NCBI RefSeq assembly: GCF_003201955.1
Contig: NZ_QJJM01000004.1
Span: forward strand, 1 to 64,000
DNA length: 64,000 nt
Source of the DNA: Blastomonas natatoria
Lineage (GTDB): Bacteria > Pseudomonadota > Alphaproteobacteria > Sphingomonadales > Sphingomonadaceae
Reading direction: 5' to 3'
The notes under the pieces are model-generated. The model had not been told where the DNA came from. It made no database searches and worked only from the letters and a program-made list of their open reading frames with translations. Shown here piece after piece: positions 53,967-63,138 of this stretch. Made by a program: the position numbers and the translations under genes. How positions within the stretch are numbered: the stretch's first letter is position 1; each line of letters opens with the position of its first letter.

Positions 53967-54896
53967 ATGCCACAAGAAGGAAATCCGTCGGTGCTGACAC
54001 ATCTCGAGCGCCTTGAGGCCGAGGCGATCCACATCATGCGCGAGGTGGTGGCCCAGGCCGAAAAGCCGGTGATGCTCTATTCGGTCGGCAAGGACAGCGC
54101 GGTGATGCTGCATCTGGCACGCAAGGCCTTCTACCCTTCCCCGCCGCCCTTCCCGCTGCTGCATGTCGACACGACCTGGAAGTTCAAGGACATGTATGCC
54201 CTGCGCGACAAGATGGCGCGCGAGAGCGGCATGGAACTGCTGGTCCATCAGAACCCCGAGGCGGCAGAGCGCGGAATCAACCCGTTCGACCACGGCCCGC
54301 TGCACACCGACATGTGGAAGACCGAGGGGCTCAAGCAGGCGCTCGACCTGCACGGCTTCGATGCAGCATTCGGCGGCGCGCGGCGCGACGAGGAGAAGAG
54401 CCGCGCGAAGGAGCGCATCTTCTCGTTCCGCACCGCCAGCCACGGCTGGGACCCGAAGAACCAGCGGCCGGAACTGTGGAACCTCTACAACGCGCGCAAG
54501 AACAGGGGCGAGAGCATCCGGGTCTTCCCGATCAGCAACTGGACCGAGCTCGACATCTGGCAGTATATCCAGCTCAACGACGTGCCCATCGTCCCGCTCT
54601 ATTTTGCCGCCGTTCGCCCGACCTTCGAATGGGAGGGCCAGCTGTTCATGGCCGATGACATTCCGCGGCTGGAAAAGGTGCTGGGATGCACGCCCGAGAT
54701 CACCGAACGCTCGATCCGCTTCCGCACCCTGGGCTGCTTTCCGCTGACCGGCGCGGTCGAGAGCACCGCCAGCACTTTGTCCGAAGTGATCCAGGAAACG
54801 CTGCTCACCACCACCTCCGAACGCCAGGGCCGCGTGATCGACAAGGATGCAGGCGGCGCGGGCATGGAGAAGAAGAAGCAGGAGGGGTATTTCTGA
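53967..54896 (+). CDS. cysD: Sulfate adenylyltransferase subunit 2
   Basis: Encodes 309 residues of the CysD family, an N-type ATP pyrophosphatase with the PP-loop [49 protein letters not shown] and [16 protein letters not shown] are further family hallmarks. With CysN it makes adenylyl sulfate (APS) from sulfate and ATP, the first step of assimilation. It overlaps the cysNC gene by one base (TGATG). Its ATG has a GACGGGG stretch upstream, and the divergent palindrome lies about 60 nt away. Confidence 0.96.
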   Translation: MPQEGNPSVLTHLERLEAEAIHIMREVVAQAEKPVMLYSVGKDSAVMLHLARKAFYPSPPPFPLLHVDTTWKFKDMYALRDKMARESGMELLVHQNPEAAERGINPFDHGPLHTDMWKTEGLKQALDLHGFDAAFGGARRDEEKSRAKERIFSFRTASHGWDPKNQRPELWNLYNARKNRGESIRVFPISNWTELDIWQYIQLNDVPIVPLYFAAVRPTFEWEGQLFMADDIPRLEKVLGCTPEITERSIRFRTLGCFPLTGAVESTASTLSEVIQETLLTTTSERQGRVIDKDAGGAGMEKKKQEGYF

Positions 54897-56803
54897 TGAG
54901 CGAGCCCGTTTACCAGACCGAGGCGCTGATTGCCGAGGACATCGATGCCTATCTCGCCACGCATCAGCACAAGTCGATGCTGCGCTTCATCACCTGCGGC
55001 AGCGTCGATGACGGCAAGTCGACGCTGATCGGGCGACTGCTCTATGACAGCAAGATGATCTTCGAGGATCAGCTCGCAGCACTGGAGGCAGACAGCAAGC
55101 GCGTCGGCACGCAAGGCGCCGAGATCGACTTCGCGCTGCTCGTCGACGGCCTCGCCGCCGAACGCGAACAGGGCATCACGATCGATGTCGCCTATCGCTT
55201 CTTCAACACCGAAAAGCGCAAGTTCATCGTCGCCGATTGCCCGGGCCATGAGCAATATACGCGCAACATGATCACCGGCGCGTCGACCGCCGATCTCGCC
55301 GTGATCCTGGTCGATGCGCGCAAGGGCGTGCTCGTCCAGACGCGCCGCCATTCGTACCTCTGCCACCTGATCGGCATCCGCAACATCGTGCTGGCGGTGA
55401 ACAAGATGGACCTGGTCGGATACGATCAGGCGGTGTTCGACGACATCGTCGCCGACTATGCCGAATTTGCGCAGAGCATCGGCATCGAAGGCTTCACTGC
55501 CCTGCCGATTTCCGGCTTCAGGGGCGACAATATCACCGCGCCTTCCGAAAACACGCCCTGGTATACCGGGCCCAGCCTGGTCGAGCATCTCGAGACGGTC
55601 GAGGTGCTGTCCTCGGTCGAGGCGGGCAAGCCCTTCCGCCTGCCCGTGCAATGGGTCAATCGGCCCAATCTGGATTTCCGCGGTTTTTCCGGGCTGATCG
55701 CGACCGGCTCGGTCAAGCCGGGGGATGCGGTGCGCGTGCTGCCCTCGGGCAAGACCAGCACGGTAACGCGCATCGTCACGCTGGATGGCGACCTTGAACA
55801 GACGGTCGCCGGTCAATCGGTCACGCTGTGCTTCGCCGACGAGGTGGATTGCTCTCGCGGCGATGTGATCGCATCGGCAGAAAACCCGCCCCAGGCCGCA
55901 GACCAGTTCGAGGCGACCCTGGTCTGGATGGATGACGAACCGCTGATCGTCGGGCGCGGCTACTGGCTCAAGCTGGGAACCCAGACTGTCTCTGTCACGG
56001 TCCAGCAGCCCAAATATGCGGTCAACGTCAACACGATGGAGCATGTCGCGGCCAAGACGCTTGACCTCAACGCCATTGGCGTGGCCGAGATCATCACAGA
56101 CAAGCCGATCGTATTCGAACCCTATGCGGACAATCGCGCGCTGGGCGGTTTCATCCTGATCGACAAGATCACCAACCGCACCGTCAGCGCCGGGATGCTG
56201 CATTTTGCGCTGCGCCGTGCACAGAACGTTCACTGGCAGCCGACCGATCTCAGCCGGGAAGATCATGCCCGGATGAAGAACCAGACTCCGAAGGTGTTGT
56301 GGTTCACCGGCCTTTCGGGGGCGGGCAAGTCGACCATCGCCAACGAGGTCGAAAAGCGGCTCGCCTTGATGAACCGGCACACCTTCCTGCTCGATGGTGA
56401 CAATGTCCGCCACGGCCTCAACAAGGATCTGGGCTTTACCGAGGCTGACCGGATCGAGAATATCCGCCGTGTCGGCGAGGTCGCCAAGCTGATGGCGGAT
56501 GCAGGGCTGATCGTGCTCACCGCGTTCATCAGCCCTTTCCGCGCCGAGCGCGAGATGGTGCGCAAGATGCTGCCCGAAGGCGAGTTCGTCGAGATTTTCG
56601 TCGATACGCCGCTCGAAGTGGCCGAGGCACGCGACGTGAAGGGCCTGTACAAGAAGGCGCGTTCGGGCGCGCTCAAGAACTTCACCGGCATCGACAGCCC
56701 CTATGAGGAGCCATTGTCGCCGGAAATCCGGATTGATACGGGTGCGATGACGATCGAGGAAGCGGCCGAATACGTGATCCGCCAGTTGCTGCCGCTGAAA
56801 TAA
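54896..56803 (+). CDS. cysNC: Bifunctional sulfate adenylyltransferase subunit 1/adenylylsulfate kinase
   Basis: Encodes 635 residues. Residues 1-450 are the CysN GTPase with G1 [22 protein letters not shown] and NKMDLVGYD; residues from about 460 are the CysC APS kinase with P-loop GLSGAGKST and [15 protein letters not shown]. The fusion activates sulfate and phosphorylates APS to PAPS in one chain. PAPS can feed sulfate reduction or sulfotransferases. The start overlaps the cysD stop, and cysQ follows 10 nt later, giving a cysD-cysNC-cysQ operon. The larger open frame beginning upstream is a shadow of cysD. Confidence 0.96.
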   Translation: MSEPVYQTEALIAEDIDAYLATHQHKSMLRFITCGSVDDGKSTLIGRLLYDSKMIFEDQLAALEADSKRVGTQGAEIDFALLVDGLAAEREQGITIDVAYRFFNTEKRKFIVADCPGHEQYTRNMITGASTADLAVILVDARKGVLVQTRRHSYLCHLIGIRNIVLAVNKMDLVGYDQAVFDDIVADYAEFAQSIGIEGFTALPISGFRGDNITAPSENTPWYTGPSLVEHLETVEVLSSVEAGKPFRLPVQWVNRPNLDFRGFSGLIATGSVKPGDAVRVLPSGKTSTVTRIVTLDGDLEQTVAGQSVTLCFADEVDCSRGDVIASAENPPQAADQFEATLVWMDDEPLIVGRGYWLKLGTQTVSVTVQQPKYAVNVNTMEHVAAKTLDLNAIGVAEIITDKPIVFEPYADNRALGGFILIDKITNRTVSAGMLHFALRRAQNVHWQPTDLSREDHARMKNQTPKVLWFTGLSGAGKSTIANEVEKRLALMNRHTFLLDGDNVRHGLNKDLGFTEADRIENIRRVGEVAKLMADAGLIVLTAFISPFRAEREMVRKMLPEGEFVEIFVDTPLEVAEARDVKGLYKKARSGALKNFTGIDSPYEEPLSPEIRIDTGAMTIEEAAEYVIRQLLPLK

Positions 56804-56813
56804 GGGAAACCCG

Positions 56814-57557
56814 ATGGCCATGACCGACGCCGAGCTTGCCGCGCACCTTGCCGAGGTGACCGGCAGGCTGTTGACCGAGGTGCGCAGCAGCGGGGTCCTC
56901 AGCCTCAAGGCGCTGGGCAAGGCGGGCGATGCCGTCGCCAACCAGTTCCTTTGCCATGCGCTGCGCGAACAGCGGCCCGGCGATGCCCTTCTGTCCGAGG
57001 AGGAAAAGGACAATCTCGATCGGCTCGCAGCCTCGCGCTGCTGGATCGTCGATCCGGTTGATGGCACCCGCGAATATGGCGAGGCCCGCTCCGACTGGGC
57101 GGTACACGTCGCGCTCGCTGTCAATGGCGCCGCCGCTCTCGGCGCGGTGGCGCTGCCGGGGCTCGGCAAGGTGCTGCGTTCGGACCAGCCGGTCGTTGTT
57201 CCGCCTGCCCCCGATGTTTTGCGCATGGTGGTCAGCCGCACGCGCCCCGCCCCCGTCGCGCAGGCGGTGGCGGCCAGCCTGGGCGCAGAGCTGGTGCCGA
57301 TGGGCAGCGCCGGCGCCAAGGCGATGGCGGTGATCCTGGGCCAGGCGGATATCTATCTGCACGCGGGCGGCCAGTATGAATGGGACAGCTGCGCCCCCGT
57401 CGCGGTGGCGCTGGCGCATGGGCTCCACGCTTCGCGCATCGACGGCTCGTCGCTCATCTACAACCAGGCCGATACCTATATGCCCGATCTGCTGATCTGC
57501 CGAAAGGATCATGCCGCGGTGGTGCTCGACAGGATAGCAGCGCTAAAGCCGGGCTGA
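56814..57557 (+). CDS. cysQ: 3'(2'),5'-bisphosphate nucleotidase
   Basis: Encodes 247 residues of the inositol monophosphatase-like family with the metal motif IVDPVDGTREYGEARSDWAVHVAL trimmed here to its core DPVDGT, and LLSEEEKDN carrying the first metal glutamate. The C-terminal WDSCAPVAVALAHG aspartate completes the site. The enzyme removes the 3' phosphate of PAP (and PAPS), preventing build-up of this by-product. AAGGGAAA lies upstream of the first ATG; the second ATG six bases later is an alternative. It ends the sulfate-activation operon. No terminator is obvious in the 100 nt before the tRNA. Confidence 0.92.
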   Translation: MAMTDAELAAHLAEVTGRLLTEVRSSGVLSLKALGKAGDAVANQFLCHALREQRPGDALLSEEEKDNLDRLAASRCWIVDPVDGTREYGEARSDWAVHVALAVNGAAALGAVALPGLGKVLRSDQPVVVPPAPDVLRMVVSRTRPAPVAQAVAASLGAELVPMGSAGAKAMAVILGQADIYLHAGGQYEWDSCAPVAVALAHGLHASRIDGSSLIYNQADTYMPDLLICRKDHAAVVLDRIAALKPG

Positions 57558-57664
57558 CGATCCGGCTGCATCGGGAGCGAGGCGCACATACGGCGCAAGC
57601 GAGCATGAAAGTGTTCGAGGGCAGGAACCTGACGCCGCGCGCCAACAGGGTTCTTTGAACATAT

Positions 57665-57741
57665 TGGTCGGGACGAGAGGATTCGAACCTCCGACCCCCA
57701 CACCCCCAGTGTGATGCGCTACCAGGCTGCGCTACGTCCCG
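57665..57741 (-). tRNA. tRNA-Pro (anticodon GGG)
   Basis: On the minus strand the gene starts CGGGACG and ends CGTCCCG-A-CCA, giving a 7-bp acceptor stem and an encoded CCA. The D-loop AGCCTGGTAG, the anticodon loop CTGGGGG (anticodon GGG) and the T-arm GGTTCGAATCC are all in place, 77 nt in total. It reads CCC codons. The gene lies between cysQ and yajC; no integrase or duplicated tRNA end was found near it. Confidence 0.97.
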
Positions 57742-57949
57742 ACCGTGGCCCTGCCGCGTCTGCGGCAAAAGCGAAGCGCGCGTATATGGCGATGCGACGC
57801 GCTTGGCAACCCCGTGATGCACAAGAACGCCAAGGTGATCGACAATTGCCTTAAGCTGCCGATGATGATAGGCGCGCGCATCACTGCGACCGGCTGTCTA
57901 CAGGCCTGGCGCTCCCCTTTTCCTTTCAGACATTCGGATATTACAGCCC

Positions 57950-58276
57950 ATGGACTCGACACTCTTGCTTGCACTGGCCGCCGCCGCCCCCGGCGCTGCT
58001 CCGGCCTGGACCCAGCTTCTGATGTTCGTGCCGCTGCTGGCGATCTTCTATTTCCTCATCATCCGCCCGCAGCAGCGCCAGATGAAGGCGCACAAGGCCA
58101 AGATCGATGCCGTCAAGCGTGGTGACCAGGTGATCACCGGCGGCGGACTGGTCGGCAAGGTGACCAAGGTGGACGAGGCCTATGTCGAGATCGATCTGGG
58201 CGGCGCCAAGGTGCGCGCCGTCAAGGCGACGCTGAGCGATGTCGTCCAGCCCGGTGGCGCGCCCGCCAACGACTGA
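57950..58276 (+). CDS. yajC: Preprotein translocase subunit YajC
   Basis: Encodes 108 residues with one membrane segment (QLLMFVPLLAIFYFLIIRPQQRQ) that ends in the YajC signature RPQQ, followed by the cytoplasmic domain (VKRGDQVITGGGLVGKVTKV). YajC associates with SecDF at the inner membrane. The order yajC-secD-secF is the common one. The 200 nt upstream contain no other gene and must carry the promoter. Confidence 0.95.
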   Translation: MDSTLLLALAAAAPGAAPAWTQLLMFVPLLAIFYFLIIRPQQRQMKAHKAKIDAVKRGDQVITGGGLVGKVTKVDEAYVEIDLGGAKVRAVKATLSDVVQPGGAPAND

Positions 58277-58409
58277 GCGGCGACAGGAAACGACCTGCCG
58301 CCTTGCCGCCTGTTGCGCGCATGAATATATGGCCCGCACATCCGGCCAGCACTCGGGCGATACTGCAAGCCGCCGCGCCTGAGCCAGCACTGCCAAGGAA
58401 GCAATAAGA

Positions 58410-60014
58410 ATGCTAGATTTTCCGCGCTGGAAAACGATCTCCATCAGCCTTGTACTCGCCTTTGGCGTGCTGCTGGCGATCCCCAGCCTGCTGCCTGCAG
58501 GCGCGGCCAAATATTATCCCTCCTTCCTGCCGCAGGAAATGATCAACCTGGGTCTCGACCTGCAGGGTGGCAGCCACATCCTGCTGGAGGGCGACCCCAG
58601 GGATGTCGCGGCGCAGCGCCTGCAGAACATGGAAGAGACCGTGCGCGCGGCGATGCGCAATGCCAAGCCGCGCATCGGCATCGGCGACATCTCGCGCGAG
58701 GGCGGCAAGCTTTCCTTCCTGGTGCGCGACGTGTCGCAGGTCGATGCCGCGCGCGAGCTGATCCTGCCGCTGACCAGCGGCGCGGGCCTCACCGGGCAGC
58801 GCGACTGGGATATCGAGGTGCGCGATACCAGCCGCATCGTGCTGACGCCGACCGAAGCGGGCCTTACCCAGGCGCTCGATCAGGCGATGGAAACCGCGAC
58901 CGAAGTGGTGCGCAAGCGCATCGACGAAATGGGCACGCGCGAACCCACGATCATCCGCCAGGGCGACAACCGCATCGTGGTGCAGGTGCCCGGCCTCGAC
59001 GATCCCGAGGCGCTCAAGGAACTGCTGGGCCAGACCGCCGAGCTGGAATTCAAGCTGGTCGACCAGAATGCCAGCCCCGAGGATATTGCCGCGGGCCGCG
59101 CGCCGGTGGGCAGCGAAATCGTGCCCTATCCCACCAACCCCGCTGGCGGCACGCCGATTGCCGTGCGCCGGCTGGGCGGAATTCGCGGCGACAAGCTGAC
59201 CAACGCCCAGGCGAGCTTCGACCCGCAGACCAACGAGCCGGTCGTGTCGATCACCTTCGACCGCGATGGCGGCGCGCGGTTCGCGCGTCTGACCCAGGAA
59301 AATGTCAACAAGCCCTTCGCCATCATTCTCGATGGCGAAGTACTCTCCGCCCCCAATATCAACGAACCGATCCTCGGCGGATCTGCCCAGATTTCCGGCA
59401 GCTTCACCACGGAAAGCGCGAACCAGCTCGCCATTGCGCTGCGCTCGGGCGCGCTGCCGGTGGAACTGAAGGTGGTCGAGGAACGCTCGGTCGGGCCTGA
59501 TCTGGGTGCGGAATCGATCCAGCTCGGCCTCATTGCAGGCGGCATCGGCACGCTGGCGGTGCTGGTGTTCATGATCCTCACCTATGGCCGGTTCGGCGTC
59601 TATGCCGATATTGCGCTGGTTCTGAACATCCTGCTGATCCTCGGCATCATGGCATTGATGAATGCCACGCTGACGCTGCCGGGCATCGCCGGTTTCGTGC
59701 TCACCATCGGTGCGGCCGTCGACGCCAACGTGCTGATCAACGAGCGCATCCGCGAGGAACGCAAGAACGGCAGGCGCATCATCCAGGCGATCGAGGTGGG
59801 CTATACCGAAGCATCGCGTGCGATCTTCGATGCCAACATCACCAACGTCATCGCCGCAGTGCTGCTGTTCCTGTTCGGCTCCGGTCCGGTGCGCGGCTTT
59901 GCCGTCGTGCTGATGATCGGCATCGTCACCTCGGTATGGACTGCCGTCTATGTCACGCGCATGTTCGTGGCGCTGTGGCTCAAGCGCGCCCGCCCGCGCG
60001 AACTGCACATTTAA
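58410..60014 (+). CDS. secD: Protein translocase subunit SecD
   Basis: Encodes 534 residues: an N-terminal membrane segment, the large periplasmic region (GLDLQGGSHILLEG, the family start motif; RIDEMGTREPTIIRQGDNRI), and five C-terminal segments with TIGAAVDANVLINERIREE, which contains the proton-path residues. With SecF it uses the proton gradient to pull exported proteins through SecYEG. AAGGAAG lies upstream of the ATG. It follows yajC after about 130 nt and precedes secF by 15 nt. Confidence 0.97.
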   Translation: MLDFPRWKTISISLVLAFGVLLAIPSLLPAGAAKYYPSFLPQEMINLGLDLQGGSHILLEGDPRDVAAQRLQNMEETVRAAMRNAKPRIGIGDISREGGKLSFLVRDVSQVDAARELILPLTSGAGLTGQRDWDIEVRDTSRIVLTPTEAGLTQALDQAMETATEVVRKRIDEMGTREPTIIRQGDNRIVVQVPGLDDPEALKELLGQTAELEFKLVDQNASPEDIAAGRAPVGSEIVPYPTNPAGGTPIAVRRLGGIRGDKLTNAQASFDPQTNEPVVSITFDRDGGARFARLTQENVNKPFAIILDGEVLSAPNINEPILGGSAQISGSFTTESANQLAIALRSGALPVELKVVEERSVGPDLGAESIQLGLIAGGIGTLAVLVFMILTYGRFGVYADIALVLNILLILGIMALMNATLTLPGIAGFVLTIGAAVDANVLINERIREERKNGRRIIQAIEVGYTEASRAIFDANITNVIAAVLLFLFGSGPVRGFAVVLMIGIVTSVWTAVYVTRMFVALWLKRARPRELHI

Positions 60015-60029
60015 GGAAGGCTTGACCCC

Positions 60030-61016
60030 ATGAAGCTCCTCAAGCTTGTCCCCGACAACACCAATTTCCGCTTCCTGCGCTGGCGCAAGCTGGCTATGGC
60101 GATCAGCCTCCTGTCGATCGTCGCCTCCATCGTGCTGGTCAGCGTGCGCGGCCTCAACCTGGGTGTCGACTTCGTCGGCGGTCAGATGATCCAGGTGACC
60201 TTCGACAAGGTGGCCGAAGCCCCGGTCGGCGAACTGCGCGACGATATCGAGGCGCTGAACCTGGGTGAATCGACCATCCAGCGTTTCGGTCAGCCCAATC
60301 AGGTCTCCGTGCGGATGCGCCTTGCCGGCGACAATCCGGATGAAATCGCCGCAGTGACCCGGCAGGTCACGACGATGATCACGAAGGAATATGCCGCCCA
60401 AGGTGCGCGCATCGATGGCGTCGATTCCGTGTCGGGCAAGGTTTCCGACGAACTGCTGACCACCGGGGTCTATTCGCTGGTCTTTGCGATGATCGCGATC
60501 GCCATCTATATCTGGTTCCGCTTCGAATGGCAGTTCGGCGTCGCCGCGCTGTTCGCGCTGTTCCATGACGTGGCGCTGACTTTCGGCTTCTTCGCGCTGA
60601 CCCAGCTCGAGTTCAACCTGAACATCATCGCGGCGCTGCTGACCATCATCGGCTATTCGCTGAACGACACGATCGTGGTGTTCGACCGCGTGCGCGAGAA
60701 CCTGCGCAAATATCGCAAGATGGACATGATCGCGCTGCTCGATCTTTCGACCAACGAGACTCTGGCGCGCACGGTGATGACGTCGCTGACCATGCTGATC
60801 GCGTTGCTGGCGCTGCTGCTGATCGGTCCGGGCGTGATCTTCGGCTTTACCGCTGCCATGACGCTTGGCCTGTTCGTCGGCTGCTATTCGTCGATCTACA
60901 TGGCCAACCCCATCCTGGTCTGGCTGGGCGTGGGTCCGCACAGCTTCGTGCCGGAACAGACCGATGCCGACAAGGCCGCAGCCAAGCTGAAGGAAGGCAT
61001 GGGCGGACAGCCCTGA
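60030..61016 (+). CDS. secF: Protein translocase subunit SecF
   Basis: Encodes 328 residues: first membrane segment, GLNLGVDFVGGQMIQVTF (the SecF motif), a periplasmic domain, and a bundle with IIGYSLNDTIVVFDRVRENL, the equivalent of the SecD proton-path motif. It forms the SecDF motor with SecD. AAGGAAGG precedes the ATG. A Mth938-domain gene follows 11 nt later, in an arrangement common in alphaproteobacteria. Confidence 0.97.
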   Translation: MKLLKLVPDNTNFRFLRWRKLAMAISLLSIVASIVLVSVRGLNLGVDFVGGQMIQVTFDKVAEAPVGELRDDIEALNLGESTIQRFGQPNQVSVRMRLAGDNPDEIAAVTRQVTTMITKEYAAQGARIDGVDSVSGKVSDELLTTGVYSLVFAMIAIAIYIWFRFEWQFGVAALFALFHDVALTFGFFALTQLEFNLNIIAALLTIIGYSLNDTIVVFDRVRENLRKYRKMDMIALLDLSTNETLARTVMTSLTMLIALLALLLIGPGVIFGFTAAMTLGLFVGCYSSIYMANPILVWLGVGPHSFVPEQTDADKAAAKLKEGMGGQP

Positions 61017-61027
61017 GCCGATAGCCG

Positions 61028-61420
61028 ATGGCCGAATTCACCCAGGACCCCCGCGCCTCCGGCCCGGTCATCACCGGATTTACCGCCGGCGGCTTCAAGC
61101 TTGATGGCGACAATCTGGGCCCGCGCAGGGTGGATGGCAGCCTGGTGCTGACCCCTGTGTCGGCCATGCCCTGGAATGCGCCTGCCATCGACGCGCTCGA
61201 TGTCTCGGCAATGGCGCAGGTGCTTTCGCTCACCCCTGCGGCGGAATTCATGCTGCTGGGCACCGGCAGCTCCATGGTTCACCCGCCGCGCGCCTTCATC
61301 CGGGCGATGGAAGAGCGCGGGATCGGCGTCGAGGTGATGGACAGCCGCGCCGCTGCGCGGGCCTGGGGCATCCTGCGCTCCGAGGAACGCTGGATAGCTG
61401 CCGCCATCATGGGGCTTTAG
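61028..61420 (+). CDS. Mth938-like domain protein (NDUFAF3/DUF498 family)
   Basis: Encodes 130 residues of the Mth938-like fold, including MLLGTGSSMVHPPRAFIRAMEERGIGVEVMDSRAA shortened to its core MLLGTG and GIGVEVMDSRAAAR. The mitochondrial relative NDUFAF3 helps complex I assembly; bacterial members next to secDF have no proven role. It is probably the last gene of the yajC-secDF transcript, and an assembly or membrane-biogenesis role is inferred from location only. Confidence 0.88.
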   Translation: MAEFTQDPRASGPVITGFTAGGFKLDGDNLGPRRVDGSLVLTPVSAMPWNAPAIDALDVSAMAQVLSLTPAAEFMLLGTGSSMVHPPRAFIRAMEERGIGVEVMDSRAAARAWGILRSEERWIAAAIMGL

Positions 61421-61494
61421 CCCGGATCTACGCCCCTGCAACGATCCCGTGCACTGCGCGTTATGGACGGCAGACGCGTTCAACCGGGGGCAAA

Positions 61495-62307
61495 ATGGCA
61501 CGAAACAGCAGACGCAAGGCAGCAGAGCCTGCGCTCGACGAACTGGCAGACGTCACGACGGCCCTAATGTACCGCGCGATCAGCCGTTCCGGCCGTCACG
61601 AACTCAACCGCTCCTTTTCCGCGCTCTGGTGGTCGGGCGTCGGTGCCGGCCTGGCGATCAGCCTGTCGATCCTGTGCAAGGGTCTTCTGACAGCCATGCT
61701 CCCCGATACCGCATGGGCGCCGGCGGTCACCAACCTGGGTTATTCGGTGGGTTTTCTGGTCGTGATCATGGGCCGGATGCAGCTGTTCACCGAAAATACG
61801 GTCACGCCCATCCTGCCGCTTCTCGCCTATCCCTCGGCATCGCGCCTGACCCAGACGGCGCGGTTGTGGGTGATCGTCTTCGCCGCCAACATGACCGGAT
61901 GCCTGCTTGCAGCCATCCTGATGGTGCATGCAGGCATCGTCCCGCCCCTGCAGATGGAAGGCGTGCTTGCGGTCTCGCGCCATTATGCCGAGATCGCGCC
62001 GCTCGATCATCTGCTCTGGGGAATGCCTGCAGGATTCATGATCGCTTCGCTCGTCTGGATGCTCCCGCGCATCGAAAGTGCGGGCGAGGTGCTGATGATC
62101 ACGATCGTCACCTACATGATCGGGCTCGGCGGCTTCTCGCATGTCGTCGCCGGTTCGACCGAACTGTTCATCGTCATGCTGAAGGGTGAGATCTCGCCCC
62201 TCGCCGCCATCGGAGGAGGCATCCTGCCTGCCCTGGTCGGCAATATCATCGGTGGCACCGTCATCTTTGCAGCGATGGCCTATGCACAGGTGCGAGAGGA
62301 GATCTGA
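61495..62307 (+). CDS. Formate/nitrite transporter (FNT) family protein
   Basis: Encodes 270 residues with six hydrophobic segments. Helix-break motifs of the FNT family are seen at LGYSVGFLVVIMGRMQLFTENTV (cut here to MGRMQLFTENT) and at GLGGFSHVVAGSTELF with the central histidine that gates anion flow. The N-terminus is basic and hydrophilic. The substrate may be formate, nitrite or another small monovalent anion. It is convergent with the TauE/SafE gene, separated by 23 nt. Confidence 0.88.
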   Translation: MARNSRRKAAEPALDELADVTTALMYRAISRSGRHELNRSFSALWWSGVGAGLAISLSILCKGLLTAMLPDTAWAPAVTNLGYSVGFLVVIMGRMQLFTENTVTPILPLLAYPSASRLTQTARLWVIVFAANMTGCLLAAILMVHAGIVPPLQMEGVLAVSRHYAEIAPLDHLLWGMPAGFMIASLVWMLPRIESAGEVLMITIVTYMIGLGGFSHVVAGSTELFIVMLKGEISPLAAIGGGILPALVGNIIGGTVIFAAMAYAQVREEI

Positions 62308-62330
62308 CAGGCCTCCCCTCGCCCACCGTC

Positions 62331-63101
62331 TCAGCCCAGTGCCTTGTAGATGCTGTAGATGCTGGTGACGGTGAGCACCGTGCCGACCATGAACAGCAGC
62401 AGGCGGGGGCGAACATTCTTGGCCAGTATGGCGCCGAAAGGCGCAGCAATGACCCCGCCCAGCAGCAGGCCGACGGTCGCGGTGGTGAAGGCCTCGAACC
62501 CCATGGTCAGGATGAAGGTGACCGAGATCGAGACGGTGAGGAAGAATTCGGACGCGCTCACCGTACCGATGGTCTTGCGCGGCTCTCCCCCCTGGATGAG
62601 CAGGTTCGAGGTCACGACCGGCCCCCATCCGCCGCCGCCAGCCGCATCGAGGAAACCGCCGGCCGCACCGAGCGGCGCCACGATGCGCGGGTCCTCGAAC
62701 CTGGGTGTCGGAAAGCGCCAGGCGCGATAGAGCAGCACCAGCCCGATACCGGTCAGATAGGCCATGACCAGTGGCCGGGCCACGCCTGCGTCGATATTGG
62801 CCAGCACATAGGCTCCCAGCACCCCGCCTGCGACACCCGGCAGCACCAGCTTGGCGAACAGTCCCCAATCGATGTTGCGGTGCCAGGCATGGCTGAGGCC
62901 GGATGCGCCCGTCGTGAACACCTCTGCCAGATGGACCCCTGCCGAGGCCTGGGCGGGCGGCACCCCCAGCACCGAGACGAGCAAGGTGCTGGAAATGACG
63001 CCAAAGGCCATGCCCAGCGCACCGTCCACCATCTGCGCGGCAACACCGACCAGCAGATAGGGCCACAGATCGGAAAAGTTCAGTATTCCAAGGTCCGGCA
63101 C
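62331..63101 (-). CDS. TauE/SafE family anion exporter
   Basis: Encodes 256 residues with seven to eight membrane segments. The two internal repeats of the family can be recognised (MVDGALGMAFGVISSTLLVSVLG at the start and APLGAAGGFLDAAGGGGWGP in the middle). TauE/SafE proteins export sulfite, sulfoacetate or related organic anions. Given the sulfate and sulfide genes elsewhere in the window, sulfite export is possible, but the gene is not in an operon with any of them. It converges with the FNT gene. Confidence 0.9.
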   Translation of the reverse strand: MPDLGILNFSDLWPYLLVGVAAQMVDGALGMAFGVISSTLLVSVLGVPPAQASAGVHLAEVFTTGASGLSHAWHRNIDWGLFAKLVLPGVAGGVLGAYVLANIDAGVARPLVMAYLTGIGLVLLYRAWRFPTPRFEDPRIVAPLGAAGGFLDAAGGGGWGPVVTSNLLIQGGEPRKTIGTVSASEFFLTVSISVTFILTMGFEAFTTATVGLLLGGVIAAPFGAILAKNVRPRLLLFMVGTVLTVTSIYSIYKALG

Positions 63102-63138
63102 GTGCGGTCCCTTCTGCAGGAGGAGCGATCAGACACCG

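Noticed and set aside
54599-57319. 906-codon minus-strand frame across the sulfate activation genes
   Set aside because: Antisense shadow of cysD, cysNC and cysQ, which carry complete motifs.
57665-57741. tRNA-Pro as an integration site for a mobile element
   Set aside because: No integrase and no repeated tRNA 3' end seen within the window; core housekeeping genes lie on both sides.
58413-60941. 842-codon minus-strand frame across secD and secF
   Set aside because: Antisense shadow with D/H/Q-rich composition. SecD and SecF are unmistakable on the other strand.
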